In this document: piece by piece, positions 53,576 to 61,830 of the stretch
Layout of the letters: each line of letters opens with the position of its first letter
How positions within the stretch are numbered: the stretch's first letter is position 1
Origin: Pseudogemmobacter lacusdianii
GTDB taxonomy: Bacteria > Pseudomonadota > Alphaproteobacteria > Rhodobacterales > Rhodobacteraceae
Direction of reading: 5' to 3'
Length of the DNA: 64,000 bases
Assembly: GCF_030848395.1 (NCBI RefSeq)
Contig: NZ_JAVDBT010000007.1
Coordinates: 1 to 64,000, forward strand
Made by a program: the position numbers and the translations under genes
Notes under the pieces: model-generated
The model's database searches: none
Seen by the model: only the letters and a program-made list of their open reading frames with translations
What the model was told of the DNA's origin: nothing

Positions 53576-55095
53576 GACAGCAAGCTGCTCCCGGTCATCT
53601 CGGGCGGTTGCGGCAGGCCCATCAGCGCCAGCAAGGTCGGCGCAAGATCAGAGAGCCGTCCCCCTGCCCTGAGCTGGGCCCCCTCAGGCCCCCCCACCAA
53701 GATCACCGGCACCGGGTTCAGCGTATGGGCGGTATGCGGCCCGCCGGTCACGGGATCGACCATCACTTCGCAATTGCCGTGATCGGCGCAGATCAGCATG
53801 GTGCCGCCCGCCTGTTCAAGCGCTGCCACCACTTGGGTCAGGCCCCGATCCACCGCCTCGACCGCTTGGATCGCGGCGGGCAGGCTGCCGGTATGGCCGA
53901 CCATATCGGGGTTGGCGTAGTTCACCACGATCAGATCATAGCCCTCACCAATGGCCTTCACGAAATGCTCGGTCACGGCGGCCGAGGACATCTCGGGCTG
54001 TAGATCATAGGTCGCCACTTTCGGCGAAAGCGGCATATGGCGGTCCTCGCCGGGAAAAGGCGCCTCGCGCCCGCCGTTGAGGAAGAAGGTGACATGAGGA
54101 TATTTCTCGGTCTCGGCCAGCCGGAACTGCCGGAGGCCTTGTTTCGAGACCCATTCACCAAGCGTGTTGACGATATCGGCCTTGGGGAAGATCGTCGTCA
54201 TATAGGCGTTATGGGCGACGGAATAATCGACCATGCCAAGCCGGGCCACCAATTGCGGGCGCGGGCCGGGGGCAAAGGCCTCAAACGCCGGATCGCCGAT
54301 CGCTGCCAGCAATTCCCGCGCCCGGTCGGCACGGAAGTTGAGGAAGAAAAGCCCATCGCCATCGCGCATACCCGCGTAATCGCCGATCACCGTGGCGGGG
54401 ATGAATTCATCGGTCTTATCCTCAGCATAGCTTTGGGTAAGCGCGGTCTGCGGGAAGGCCGCTTGCGCTTGGCCACGGCCATAGACCATCGCCTCATAAG
54501 CCTGCGCCACCCGCTCCCAGCGGTTGTCGCGGTCCATGGCGAAATAGCGCCCGGTGACGGTGACGATAGCGGCACCGGCGGGCAAAGCCGCCTCAACCTC
54601 GGCCAGATAGGCGGCGGCGGAAACGGGCGCGACATCGCGGCCATCGGTGATCGCATGGATCGCCACCGGAATACCCTCGGCAGCGATGATCCGGGCGGCT
54701 TCGATCATATGGGATTGGTGGGCATGCACGCCACCGGGCGAGATCAGCCCGGCCAGATGCGCCACACCCTTGCTGGCCCGAAGCGCTGCGATAAATGCGC
54801 GCAAAGCGGGCATGGTGGCAAAGCTGCCGGTCTCAATCGCCAGATCAATCTGACCGAGATCCATCGCCACCACCCGGCCCGCGCCGATATTGGTGTGGCC
54901 CACTTCTGAGTTGCCCATCTGCCCGGTCGGCAGACCGGCATCGGGGCCAAAGGTGGTCAGGGTCTCATGCGGGCAGCTCTCCCACAGCCGGTTGAAGCAC
55001 GGCAGATCAGCCTGCGCCGGGGCAGATGTCGCGGGGTTGGGCCCAATTCCCCAGCCGTCAAGAATACATAGGACGACCGGCTTCGGAACAGACAT
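53572..55095 (-). CDS. gpmI: 2,3-bisphosphoglycerate-independent phosphoglycerate mutase
   Basis: Interconverts 2- and 3-phosphoglycerate through a phosphoserine. The 507-residue alkaline-phosphatase-fold enzyme has the metal site ILDGWGIG (Asp13), the catalytic Ser63 in MGNSEVGHTNIGAG, TVTGRYFAMDRDNRW and the later metal motif CADHGNCE with HTLNPVP. The start at 55095 has GAGGG upstream and fits the family start MSVPKPVVLCILDGWG; the frame is open to 55161. It is the first gene of a four-gene operon with cell-envelope partners. Confidence 0.97.
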   Translation of the reverse strand: MSVPKPVVLCILDGWGIGPNPATSAPAQADLPCFNRLWESCPHETLTTFGPDAGLPTGQMGNSEVGHTNIGAGRVVAMDLGQIDLAIETGSFATMPALRAFIAALRASKGVAHLAGLISPGGVHAHQSHMIEAARIIAAEGIPVAIHAITDGRDVAPVSAAAYLAEVEAALPAGAAIVTVTGRYFAMDRDNRWERVAQAYEAMVYGRGQAQAAFPQTALTQSYAEDKTDEFIPATVIGDYAGMRDGDGLFFLNFRADRARELLAAIGDPAFEAFAPGPRPQLVARLGMVDYSVAHNAYMTTIFPKADIVNTLGEWVSKQGLRQFRLAETEKYPHVTFFLNGGREAPFPGEDRHMPLSPKVATYDLQPEMSSAAVTEHFVKAIGEGYDLIVVNYANPDMVGHTGSLPAAIQAVEAVDRGLTQVVAALEQAGGTMLICADHGNCEVMVDPVTGGPHTAHTLNPVPVILVGGPEGAQLRAGGRLSDLAPTLLALMGLPQPPEMTGSSLLS

Positions 55096-55177
55096 GCGCA
55101 CCCTCTTTCGCAACATTGCGGCTTTGGTTCTACGCGCGCCGCCCTGCCACGGCAACCTCACTCAGAGGCGCTTCCAC

Positions 55178-56113
55178 TTAGGGCTGCGGGGTTTCCGCAA
55201 GTGCTGCTTGGCGCTGCGCCTCTTTCTCGCGCACCCTTTGCCGCCAGAGCGAGAAGACCCCCGCCGCCACTACGATGACAGCCCCGATCACCACATTGAT
55301 CCGCAGTTCCTCGCCAAAGACCAGAAGACCGATAAAGGCGATCACCACCAGCTGGAAATAGGCGAAAGGTTGGATCGCCGAGGCCTCAGCCAAAGCATAG
55401 GCGCGGATCAGCATGTAATGGCCGATAAAGGCCGTGCAGCACAGCACCGCCATCAGCGCCATATCGGGGCCGGTCATCGGCTCCCAATGGGTCAGGCCAA
55501 AGGGCGTGATCGCCACGGCGCAGACAACGCCGGTCCAGAAAAAGCTGACGCCTGCGCTATCGCCCTTGGCCACATAGCGCGTCAGCAGGTTGTAGATCGC
55601 GTAAAGGAAAGCTGCGGCCAAAGGCACCAAAGCCCAGATCGAAAGCACGCCCGAGCCAGGGTTCAGGATGATCAACACGCCGATGAATCCAACGCCAATC
55701 GCGACCCACCGCCGCCAGCCGACCTTTTCGCCCAAGATCGGGCCGGAAAGCGCCGCCACCAGCAAGGGCGAGATGGTGAAGACCGCATGGCTTTCGATCA
55801 GTCCAAGTTTGACGAAAGCCAAGATCATCACACAGATCTCGGTGATCAGGATCAGCCCGCGCGCCAGTTGCACCCAAGGAAATACCGAATGCGAAGCAAG
55901 GCGGATGCCGCCCGGCGCGCGCAAAGCCAGCAAGATCACCACCGCCGAGAAGGCCCAGAAGCGGATCGCGACGATCATCCAGATGTTGTAGCTTTCCGCC
56001 AGGTGGCGCGAGATGCCATCTTGGGCGGCAAAGACCACGCTGGTGAGGATCATCAGCCAGATGCCCAGCCTTGTGTTGCGCATATTGGCCTGGGCGGGGG
56101 TGTGCTCGCTCAC
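55178..56113 (-). CDS. EamA/DMT family transporter, second of a tandem pair
   Basis: A 311-residue drug/metabolite transporter with ten hydrophobic segments in two EamA repeats (about 14-150 and 160-295). It is clearly related to the upstream neighbour: GIWLMILTSVVFAAQDGISR here against GILLMVLTVAIFAIQDGFSR there. The start is GTG and shares GTGA with the neighbour's stop codon, so the two are co-translated. Substrate unknown; amino acids, nucleosides or riboflavin are transported by relatives. Confidence 0.9.
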   Translation of the reverse strand: MSEHTPAQANMRNTRLGIWLMILTSVVFAAQDGISRHLAESYNIWMIVAIRFWAFSAVVILLALRAPGGIRLASHSVFPWVQLARGLILITEICVMILAFVKLGLIESHAVFTISPLLVAALSGPILGEKVGWRRWVAIGVGFIGVLIILNPGSGVLSIWALVPLAAAFLYAIYNLLTRYVAKGDSAGVSFFWTGVVCAVAITPFGLTHWEPMTGPDMALMAVLCCTAFIGHYMLIRAYALAEASAIQPFAYFQLVVIAFIGLLVFGEELRINVVIGAVIVVAAGVFSLWRQRVREKEAQRQAALAETPQP

Positions 56114-56988
56114 GTCCGACGCTCCTGCGATAGGGCAAAGAGGCCCGCCATAACAATGATACCTGCACCGATCACGATGGGCAGAGCCAAGACTTCACCG
56201 AAGAAGAGCATGCCAATCACCGAAGCAAAAACGATCTGCAGATAGGCATAGGGCTGCACCTGCGCGGCTTGGATCTGCTCGTAGGTCTTCAAGAGAAGCC
56301 AATGCGACAGGATCGACATCCCGCAGTAAAGCGCAAGCGGCAGGATATATTGCGGCGAGACCGGCTCAAGGCTGGGCATGCCGACAAAGGTCATCAGCAC
56401 CGCGCCCAAAACGGCCGGCCAGAAGAGCGAGGGGAAGGTCGGCTCGGACCGCGTGGTCAGCCGGCTCAGCACCGAATAAAGCGCGAAAAGCAGCGCGGCA
56501 CCAAAGGGCAAAAGCGAGGCCCATGAAAAGACCCCCGCCCCCGGCCGCAAGATGACCAGCATGCCCAAAAGCCCCGCCGCCACCGCCGCCCAGCGTTGCC
56601 AGCTCATCCGCTCGCCCAAGATCGGGCCAGAAAGCGCCACGACCATCAAAGGACAGATCGCGAAGATGGCATGGGTCTCGATCAGGCCGATCATCGTATA
56701 GGCCAGCATCATGAAGCAAATCTCGACCACCAACAGCACGCCGCGCAGGAAATGCGCTGGCAGTTGCTTTGAGCTTACGGCGGCGCGGAAGCCTTCGGGG
56801 CGGCGCGTGGCCATGAAAATCACGAATGAGGCAAAGACCCAGTAGCGGATCATCACCACCATCGGGGTGTTATAGGCTTCGGCAAGCGAGCGGCTGAAGC
56901 CGTCCTGAATGGCAAAGATCGCAACGGTAAGCACCATCAGCAAAATGCCAAGGCGCGGGTTTTTCGAGGCGGCGAGGGAGGCGTTCAT
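56110..56988 (-). CDS. EamA/DMT family transporter, first of a tandem pair
   Basis: A 292-residue ten-segment EamA transporter, with the conserved Gly/Pro positions LLMVLTVAIFAIQDG, ALSGPILGERMSWQRW and VQPYAYLQIVFASVIGMLFFGE. It shares its layout and many residues with the following gene, so the pair arose by duplication. The promoter must lie in the 130-bp divergent gap to the LysE gene. Substrate unknown. It may work alone or with its neighbour as a pair. Confidence 0.9.
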   Translation of the reverse strand: MNASLAASKNPRLGILLMVLTVAIFAIQDGFSRSLAEAYNTPMVVMIRYWVFASFVIFMATRRPEGFRAAVSSKQLPAHFLRGVLLVVEICFMMLAYTMIGLIETHAIFAICPLMVVALSGPILGERMSWQRWAAVAAGLLGMLVILRPGAGVFSWASLLPFGAALLFALYSVLSRLTTRSEPTFPSLFWPAVLGAVLMTFVGMPSLEPVSPQYILPLALYCGMSILSHWLLLKTYEQIQAAQVQPYAYLQIVFASVIGMLFFGEVLALPIVIGAGIIVMAGLFALSQERRT

Positions 56989-57118
56989 AATGGCCCTGCG
57001 TTAGCATGTCGCAGGGGACGGCGGAAGGGTATCCAAAATGCGGTCCTACCCGGTTGCAGATTTGTGACGATGGCGGCATGCAAAGCGTAACACTGCGCCG
57101 CTGAAAGAGGATCTGGCC

Positions 57119-57754
57119 ATGTTTGCATCATTGCTGGCCTATGCTTTGGCCCTTGGGCTCGCGGCGGCTATTCCCGGCCCCGGCGTGGCCGCTGTGGTCG
57201 GCCAATCGATGGGCAATGGCCTGCGCTCGGCGATGTTTTTGCTGGGCGGGCTGTGTCTTGGCGATGTCTTTTATCTGACCGTCGCTGTGGCCGGACTTTC
57301 GGCGATTGCCTTGGCCTTTTCGGGTATCTTCACCGTGGTAAAGGTCTTGGGCGGGCTATATTTGCTCTATCTCGCCTACCGACTTTGGCAAAGCCAGAGC
57401 GGGCTGATTGAGAGTGCCACGGCGCGTCGGCAAAGCGATCTCGCGGCCTTCACCTCGGGGTTTTCGCTGACTTTGGGAAACCCAAAGACCATCATTTTCT
57501 ATCTCGCTTTGCTGCCCACCGTGCTTGATCTAAACCGCGTGGGATTGGGGCAATGGGCATTGATGGCCGTGGTGACGGTGGTGGTGCTTTTCATCACATT
57601 GACGCCCTATGCTGTGCTGGCCGCGAGCGCCCGCAGCCTGCTGAAGCGCCCCAAGGCTTTGCGCCGCCTCAACCGCTCTGCCGCCGGGATCATCGGCGGC
57701 ACCGGGCTTTTGATCTTGGGCCAAGCCGCGATGTCGCTGGCGCGCGGCGCCTAA
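57119..57754 (+). CDS. LysE/RhtB family exporter
   Basis: A 211-residue exporter with six hydrophobic segments. The family motif AIPGPGVAAVVGQSMGNGLRSA is at about residues 17-38, and GFSLTLGNPKTIIFYLALLP at about 118-137. It probably exports an amino acid such as threonine, homoserine or lysine, or a related compound. AGAGGA stands about 8 bases before the ATG. It is divergent from the EamA pair and convergent with the FUSC gene, with 2 bases between stop codons. Confidence 0.93.
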   Translation: MFASLLAYALALGLAAAIPGPGVAAVVGQSMGNGLRSAMFLLGGLCLGDVFYLTVAVAGLSAIALAFSGIFTVVKVLGGLYLLYLAYRLWQSQSGLIESATARRQSDLAAFTSGFSLTLGNPKTIIFYLALLPTVLDLNRVGLGQWALMAVVTVVVLFITLTPYAVLAASARSLLKRPKALRRLNRSAAGIIGGTGLLILGQAAMSLARGA

Positions 57755-57756
57755 GC

Positions 57757-58872
57757 TTACAGCCCGCGACGGTGCTGCCGCGCCAGCATTTTACGGTCTT
57801 CCAAGGTTGAGAAGACCAAACCAACGGCAAGGCCGACGAAAGCGCCAACGATCGTGTCCATCACACGCTCGGGTGCAATCTCGGCCGAACTGCGGTCCGG
57901 TGCAGCCAGATGGGTCATCAACAGCGCCATCGGAGTGACGAAGACTTGCGCCAAAGCATAATTGCTGCCGATGACCAGCTCGGTGCCAAACTGCAAAAGC
58001 ACCAGCATCAGAACATAGAACCCAATATGCGGATCGATCGTCAGCACCACCCAAGCGATCCCAGCCCCGAAGATCGTGCCAAACACCCGCTGGAAGGCCC
58101 GGCTCGTTGACACATGCAGTTGCGCGCCTTGCAGCACCGCCATCGCGCCAAGTGAGGCCCAGACGGGATAGTTCGCGCCAAGCCCAAGACAGATCAAAGC
58201 GGCAAGATAGGCTGCAATGATGATCCGTAGCGTCGCGGCGCGCAGATCATAGCCCGGGGGCGGATGATCGCCGGGATAGCCCTCGGCCACCGGCCGGACC
58301 AACCGCCAAGCTTCAGTCGCAGTGCAAAGCACCAGCGCGAACAAAGCCACCGCCCCTGCCGCCGCCAGCCGCTCGGTGATCGCCCAAAGATCCGCCGGAG
58401 GGGACAAAGCCGCAGCCGCTGCGAAGGTCAAAATGATGCCGCCCGGAGGGCCAAGTCGCAGCCGGACGGAGAGCACATGCAAAAGCCCTGCAAGCAGCGC
58501 AAGCGCGGCCAATTGCGCCACCATCGGCGCACCGGACCAACTGACCAGCGACATCACCAAGATCCCGCCGCATTGGATCAGCCCAGCCATCAGCAGCACC
58601 CAGACCCGGCGCCCCCTCTCGGCAAAGCGGCCAAAAAGGCCCACCAAAGCGCCCAGAGAGGCATAGCCAACCATCCCCGGCCAAGGCGAGATCAGCACCA
58701 AGGGCAAGGCGATGGCCACAATGAACGCCATCTGCAAGGCAACCAAAGCGGAATTGCGCAGCCAAGGTTGCGGGCTGAGGCGCAAGCTGCCGCGCAGCCG
58801 CCGGGGATGGGCCAAAAAGCGCATGGCATCACGCCGCCGCAACCGGCGCTGAGGACGGGTTGGGCGGCTCAT
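57757..58872 (-). CDS. FUSC-family membrane protein (aromatic-acid/efflux type)
   Basis: A 371-residue inner-membrane protein of the FUSC/AaeB-like group, with two sets of about five hydrophobic segments separated by a hydrophilic stretch (about 175-205). Repeated blocks include GYASLGALVGLFGRFAERG and YPVWASLGAMAVLQGAQLHVS, followed by ALQRVFGTIFGAG-like sequence. Relatives are efflux pumps for aromatic acids or for fusaric acid. ATG 58872 lies one base after the marR stop codon and has GAGG 9 bases upstream, so it is coupled to marR. MarR control is likely. Confidence 0.88.
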   Translation of the reverse strand: MSRPTRPQRRLRRRDAMRFLAHPRRLRGSLRLSPQPWLRNSALVALQMAFIVAIALPLVLISPWPGMVGYASLGALVGLFGRFAERGRRVWVLLMAGLIQCGGILVMSLVSWSGAPMVAQLAALALLAGLLHVLSVRLRLGPPGGIILTFAAAAALSPPADLWAITERLAAAGAVALFALVLCTATEAWRLVRPVAEGYPGDHPPPGYDLRAATLRIIIAAYLAALICLGLGANYPVWASLGAMAVLQGAQLHVSTSRAFQRVFGTIFGAGIAWVVLTIDPHIGFYVLMLVLLQFGTELVIGSNYALAQVFVTPMALLMTHLAAPDRSSAEIAPERVMDTIVGAFVGLAVGLVFSTLEDRKMLARQHRRGL

Positions 58873-58873
58873 T

Positions 58874-59332
58874 CTACATCGCCTCGCTGGGTTGTGCTTG
58901 CTCTTGCAGCACCGCGTCGATCCGGTCCATTGCCCCCAGCATCGCTGCCAGATCCGCATCGCCGACGTCTTGCAAGAGCACCGCCTCAAACCCGTGCAGT
59001 TCGGCGAGGATTTCATCAAGCCGAGCCTCGCCTTGCTCAGTCAGATGGATGAGCCGCGCGCGGCCATCCGATGGATCAGCCCGCCGCTCGATCAGACCGC
59101 GCGCTTGCAGGATGTCGAGCACCCGCACAAGGCTTGAGCCATCAATCCCCAGTCGCGCGGCAAGGTCTTTTTGGGTGATCGCCACCCCCGCCTCGCGCAG
59201 GTGCACCAATGGCGCCCAAGTGGCATCAGTTAAGCCCGCGCGGGTCAGATGCGCATCCACGGCCTGCCGCCAGCGCCGCGCCAAAAGAGAAAAGCGCAAG
59301 CCAAAGCGCTTGCGTGGATCAGGAGGAACCAT
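58874..59332 (-). CDS. MarR family transcriptional regulator
   Basis: A 152-residue winged-helix regulator. The DNA-binding part is ITQKDLAARLGIDGSSLVRVLDILQARGLIERR (in parts: KDLAARLGIDGSS, RVLDILQARGLIERR), followed by the wing DPSDGRARLIHLTEQG with the conserved DGRAR. MarR proteins usually bind phenolic ligands and release their own promoter. ATG 59332 is chosen over a TTG at 59362. It sits in front of the FUSC gene and behind a palindrome, so autoregulation is likely. Confidence 0.93.
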   Translation of the reverse strand: MVPPDPRKRFGLRFSLLARRWRQAVDAHLTRAGLTDATWAPLVHLREAGVAITQKDLAARLGIDGSSLVRVLDILQARGLIERRADPSDGRARLIHLTEQGEARLDEILAELHGFEAVLLQDVGDADLAAMLGAMDRIDAVLQEQAQPSEAM

Positions 59333-59348
59333 CGAGGCCGGACCACAT

Positions 59349-59370
59349 AGATTGATTTGCAATTCAATCT
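59349..59370. promoter_or_regulatory. Candidate MarR operator of the marR-FUSC operon
   Basis: AGATTGA (59349-59355) and TCAATCT (59364-59370) form a perfect inverted repeat with an 8-base spacer. The AT-rich 22-bp site lies 17 bases before the marR start. TATATA (59371-59376) overlaps its outer edge and could be the -10 box. Size and position suit a MarR dimer. Confidence 0.65.
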
Positions 59371-59416
59371 ATATATGCAAGCCAAGATCTTCAAGCCCGC
59401 ACCGCAGAAACGAAAA

Positions 59417-59442
59417 GGGCGCGTCCCTTGCGAGACGCGCCC
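59417..59442 (-). terminator. Rho-independent terminator of asd
   Basis: GGGCGCGTC (59417-59425) pairs with GACGCGCCC (59434-59442), a 9-bp GC stem with an 8-base loop. Read on the minus strand it is followed by TTTTCG, 22 bases after the asd stop codon. Confidence 0.85.
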
Positions 59443-59464
59443 CCTGTTTCAAGCCTTGAGAGGC

Positions 59465-60487
59465 TTAGCCTTTTTTCAGCACCCGCTGGCCCAGCACTTC
59501 GGCGATTTGCACCGCGTTCAGTGCCGCACCTTTGCGCAGGTTGTCCGAGACGCACCAGAGCGACAGGCCATGCTCAACCGTCGAATCCTCACGGACGCGG
59601 CTGATATAGGTGGCATATTCGCCAACGCATTCGATCGGCGTCACATAGCCACCGGCTTCGCGCTTATCGATCAGCATGATGCCCGGAGCTTCGCGCAGGA
59701 TGTCTTGCGCTTCTTGCCAATCCAGCGGCTCTTCAAACTCGATGTTCAGCGCTTCCGAGTGACCAACGAAGACCGGAACCCGCACGCAGGTCGCGGTGAC
59801 CTTGATTTTGGGATCAAGGATCTTCTTGGTCTCGGCGACCATCTTCCACTCTTCCTTGGTCTCACCAGAGTCGAGGAAAACGTCGATATGCGGGATCACG
59901 TTGAAAGCGATCTGCTTGGAGAACTTCGCCGGGGGCACGTCAACCACCGGGTTATAGACGGCCTTGGTTTGCTCCCAAAGCTCATCCATGCCCTCTTTGC
60001 CCGCGCCGGAAACCGACTGGTAGGTGGCAACCACAACGCGCTTGATTTTGGCGCGGTCATGCAAAGGCTTCAGCGCCACAACCATCTGCGCGGTCGAGCA
60101 GTTGGGGTTGGCGATGATGTTTTTCTTGGAATAGCCCATGATCGCATCGGCGTTGACTTCCGGCACGATCAGCGGCACGTCCGGATCGTAGCGGTAGAGC
60201 GAGGAGTTATCGATCACGATGCAACCCGCAGCAGCCGCCTTCGGAGCATATTCTTTCGTCGCTTCCGAGCCCACGGCAAACAAAGCCATGTCCCAGCCCG
60301 CGAAATCGAAAGTGGCAAGATCCTTAGTCTTAAGAGTCTTATCGCCAAAGCTGACTTCAGTGCCGAGAGATTTGCGCGATGCCAGCACCGCAATCTCATC
60401 AACCGGGAACTCGCGCTCGGCGAGGATGTTCAGCATTTCGCGGCCCACGTTACCCGTGGCACCCACGACGACGACCTTATAGCCCAT
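59465..60487 (-). CDS. asd: Aspartate-semialdehyde dehydrogenase
   Basis: Reduces aspartyl phosphate to the semialdehyde, for lysine, diaminopimelate, threonine and methionine. The 340-residue protein starts with a Rossmann motif GATGNVGREML at 9-19, and its catalytic Cys130 is in NPNCSTAQM. The substrate His lies in GHSEALNIEF, and YQSVSGAGKEGMDEL is conserved. AGGAG is 9 bases before the ATG. It is a single-gene unit with its own terminator. Confidence 0.97.
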   Translation of the reverse strand: MGYKVVVVGATGNVGREMLNILAEREFPVDEIAVLASRKSLGTEVSFGDKTLKTKDLATFDFAGWDMALFAVGSEATKEYAPKAAAAGCIVIDNSSLYRYDPDVPLIVPEVNADAIMGYSKKNIIANPNCSTAQMVVALKPLHDRAKIKRVVVATYQSVSGAGKEGMDELWEQTKAVYNPVVDVPPAKFSKQIAFNVIPHIDVFLDSGETKEEWKMVAETKKILDPKIKVTATCVRVPVFVGHSEALNIEFEEPLDWQEAQDILREAPGIMLIDKREAGGYVTPIECVGEYATYISRVREDSTVEHGLSLWCVSDNLRKGAALNAVQIAEVLGQRVLKKG

Positions 60488-60582
60488 CGGGGATCTCCTA
60501 ATCCGTCCCCACCGCGGGGACGAGGCCTGTTAGCCCAAAGGCTGTTACGGGGAAAGGGGATTCATATGGCTAGGATTTCGGT

Positions 60583-61755
60583 TCAAGCTTTTCGCTCGGT
60601 CGAGATCAGATAGATCGCCAGACCCACGGCTGTGGTCAGGGCAAAATAGCCAAAAACGGCCGTAAAAGGCGTGGCGGGATCGGCAGCGCCTTCAAGACCG
60701 GCATGGAGCCGCCCGGTGACCTGCTGGGCAATGCCAACGGGCAGGATGCCGCAAAGGTTCACCAAGGTGACACCTCTGCCCATCACCGCTGGCGGGATGA
60801 AGCCGCGCGCATGGGCGGTGACCATCGGGAAGGTCGAGCCAAAGACCCCTGCTGCGACGAACAGCACCAGTTGCGCCGTGGCCCCGTCAAAGATCCGCAG
60901 CCAAAGCGCGGTAACGGCCAGCACAAGGATCAGGTTCGAGCCGAAGACTACCCATTTGATCGTGCCCAAGGCGCGCCCGATTGGCCCGATCACCAAGCTG
61001 CCAACGACAAGGCCAAGCCCCATCGCCATGCCGGCCCAGCCAACCTCGACCCGATCAAAGCCCCAGACATCGTGGAAATAGGGGCCAAGCCAAAGCCCCC
61101 GCAACGCCGAAGGGGCGGCGTAGCAGACCAGCATCATCGCCAGCACCGGCCAAAGCTGCGGCATCGCCAGCACCGACCAGACCGAGCCTGCGCCCTTGGT
61201 CTCCAACCGCTCGGGGTCTTGCACCAAGATCAGCGTGCACAGCGCCACCACCGCCGTCACCGCCGCCATCCCCCAGATCGCCGAGCGCCAGCCAAAGGCC
61301 TCTGCCAGCATGGCGAGGGGCAGTGAGCCAAGGATGTCTCCCATCGAGCCGATGCCAACAGTGATCCCGGCCAAAGTGCCAAAAAGCGCGGGCGAGAATT
61401 GGCGGGCAAAGATGAAATAGCTGGCCATCAGGATCGGCGCACAGCCCGCGCCAATCAGCGCCATTGCGATCTTGATCTGCAAAGGCCCTGTCGCGGTGGC
61501 AAAGGTCGCCGCCCCAATGGCAGCCAATGCCAGACAGGCCGCCGTTGTGCGCCGGGGCCCGAATTTGTCAAACGCCGTGCCCACCGGCAGTTGCAGCGCG
61601 GCAAAAGCGATGAACCACCAGCCCGAGGCCGCCGCCAGATCTTGCTTCGACGCCCCCAGTTCCAGCTCAAGGATCGGGGTCAGAACCGCCAAGAACGCCC
61701 GGTAAAACTGGCTGAGGACATAGCTGAAAATCAGCGTGGCGATACCGACGCGCAT
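60583..61755 (-). CDS. MFS transporter
   Basis: A 390-residue major facilitator with twelve hydrophobic segments. The loop after helix 2 is AFDKFGPRRTT, a good fit to the GxxxDRxGRR motif. ATG 61755 has GGAGG 8 bases upstream and is preferred over 61788. Substrate unknown; the general type is close to NarK/AraJ-like permeases. It lies 75 bases downstream of a second MFS gene on the same strand, so the two may be co-transcribed. Confidence 0.88.
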   Translation of the reverse strand: MRVGIATLIFSYVLSQFYRAFLAVLTPILELELGASKQDLAAASGWWFIAFAALQLPVGTAFDKFGPRRTTAACLALAAIGAATFATATGPLQIKIAMALIGAGCAPILMASYFIFARQFSPALFGTLAGITVGIGSMGDILGSLPLAMLAEAFGWRSAIWGMAAVTAVVALCTLILVQDPERLETKGAGSVWSVLAMPQLWPVLAMMLVCYAAPSALRGLWLGPYFHDVWGFDRVEVGWAGMAMGLGLVVGSLVIGPIGRALGTIKWVVFGSNLILVLAVTALWLRIFDGATAQLVLFVAAGVFGSTFPMVTAHARGFIPPAVMGRGVTLVNLCGILPVGIAQQVTGRLHAGLEGAADPATPFTAVFGYFALTTAVGLAIYLISTERKA

Positions 61756-61830
61756 ATCAGGCCTCCGATCAATAAGACTTTGTCGCAAGCGGCAGAGCCG
61801 CCTGCAAGGGGTGGAAAACCGCGCGGTTTG

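Noticed and set aside
50912-53782. 956-codon open frame opposite ctpA and envC
   Set aside because: Antisense shadow of two well-supported genes; no ribosome-binding site and no conserved motif.
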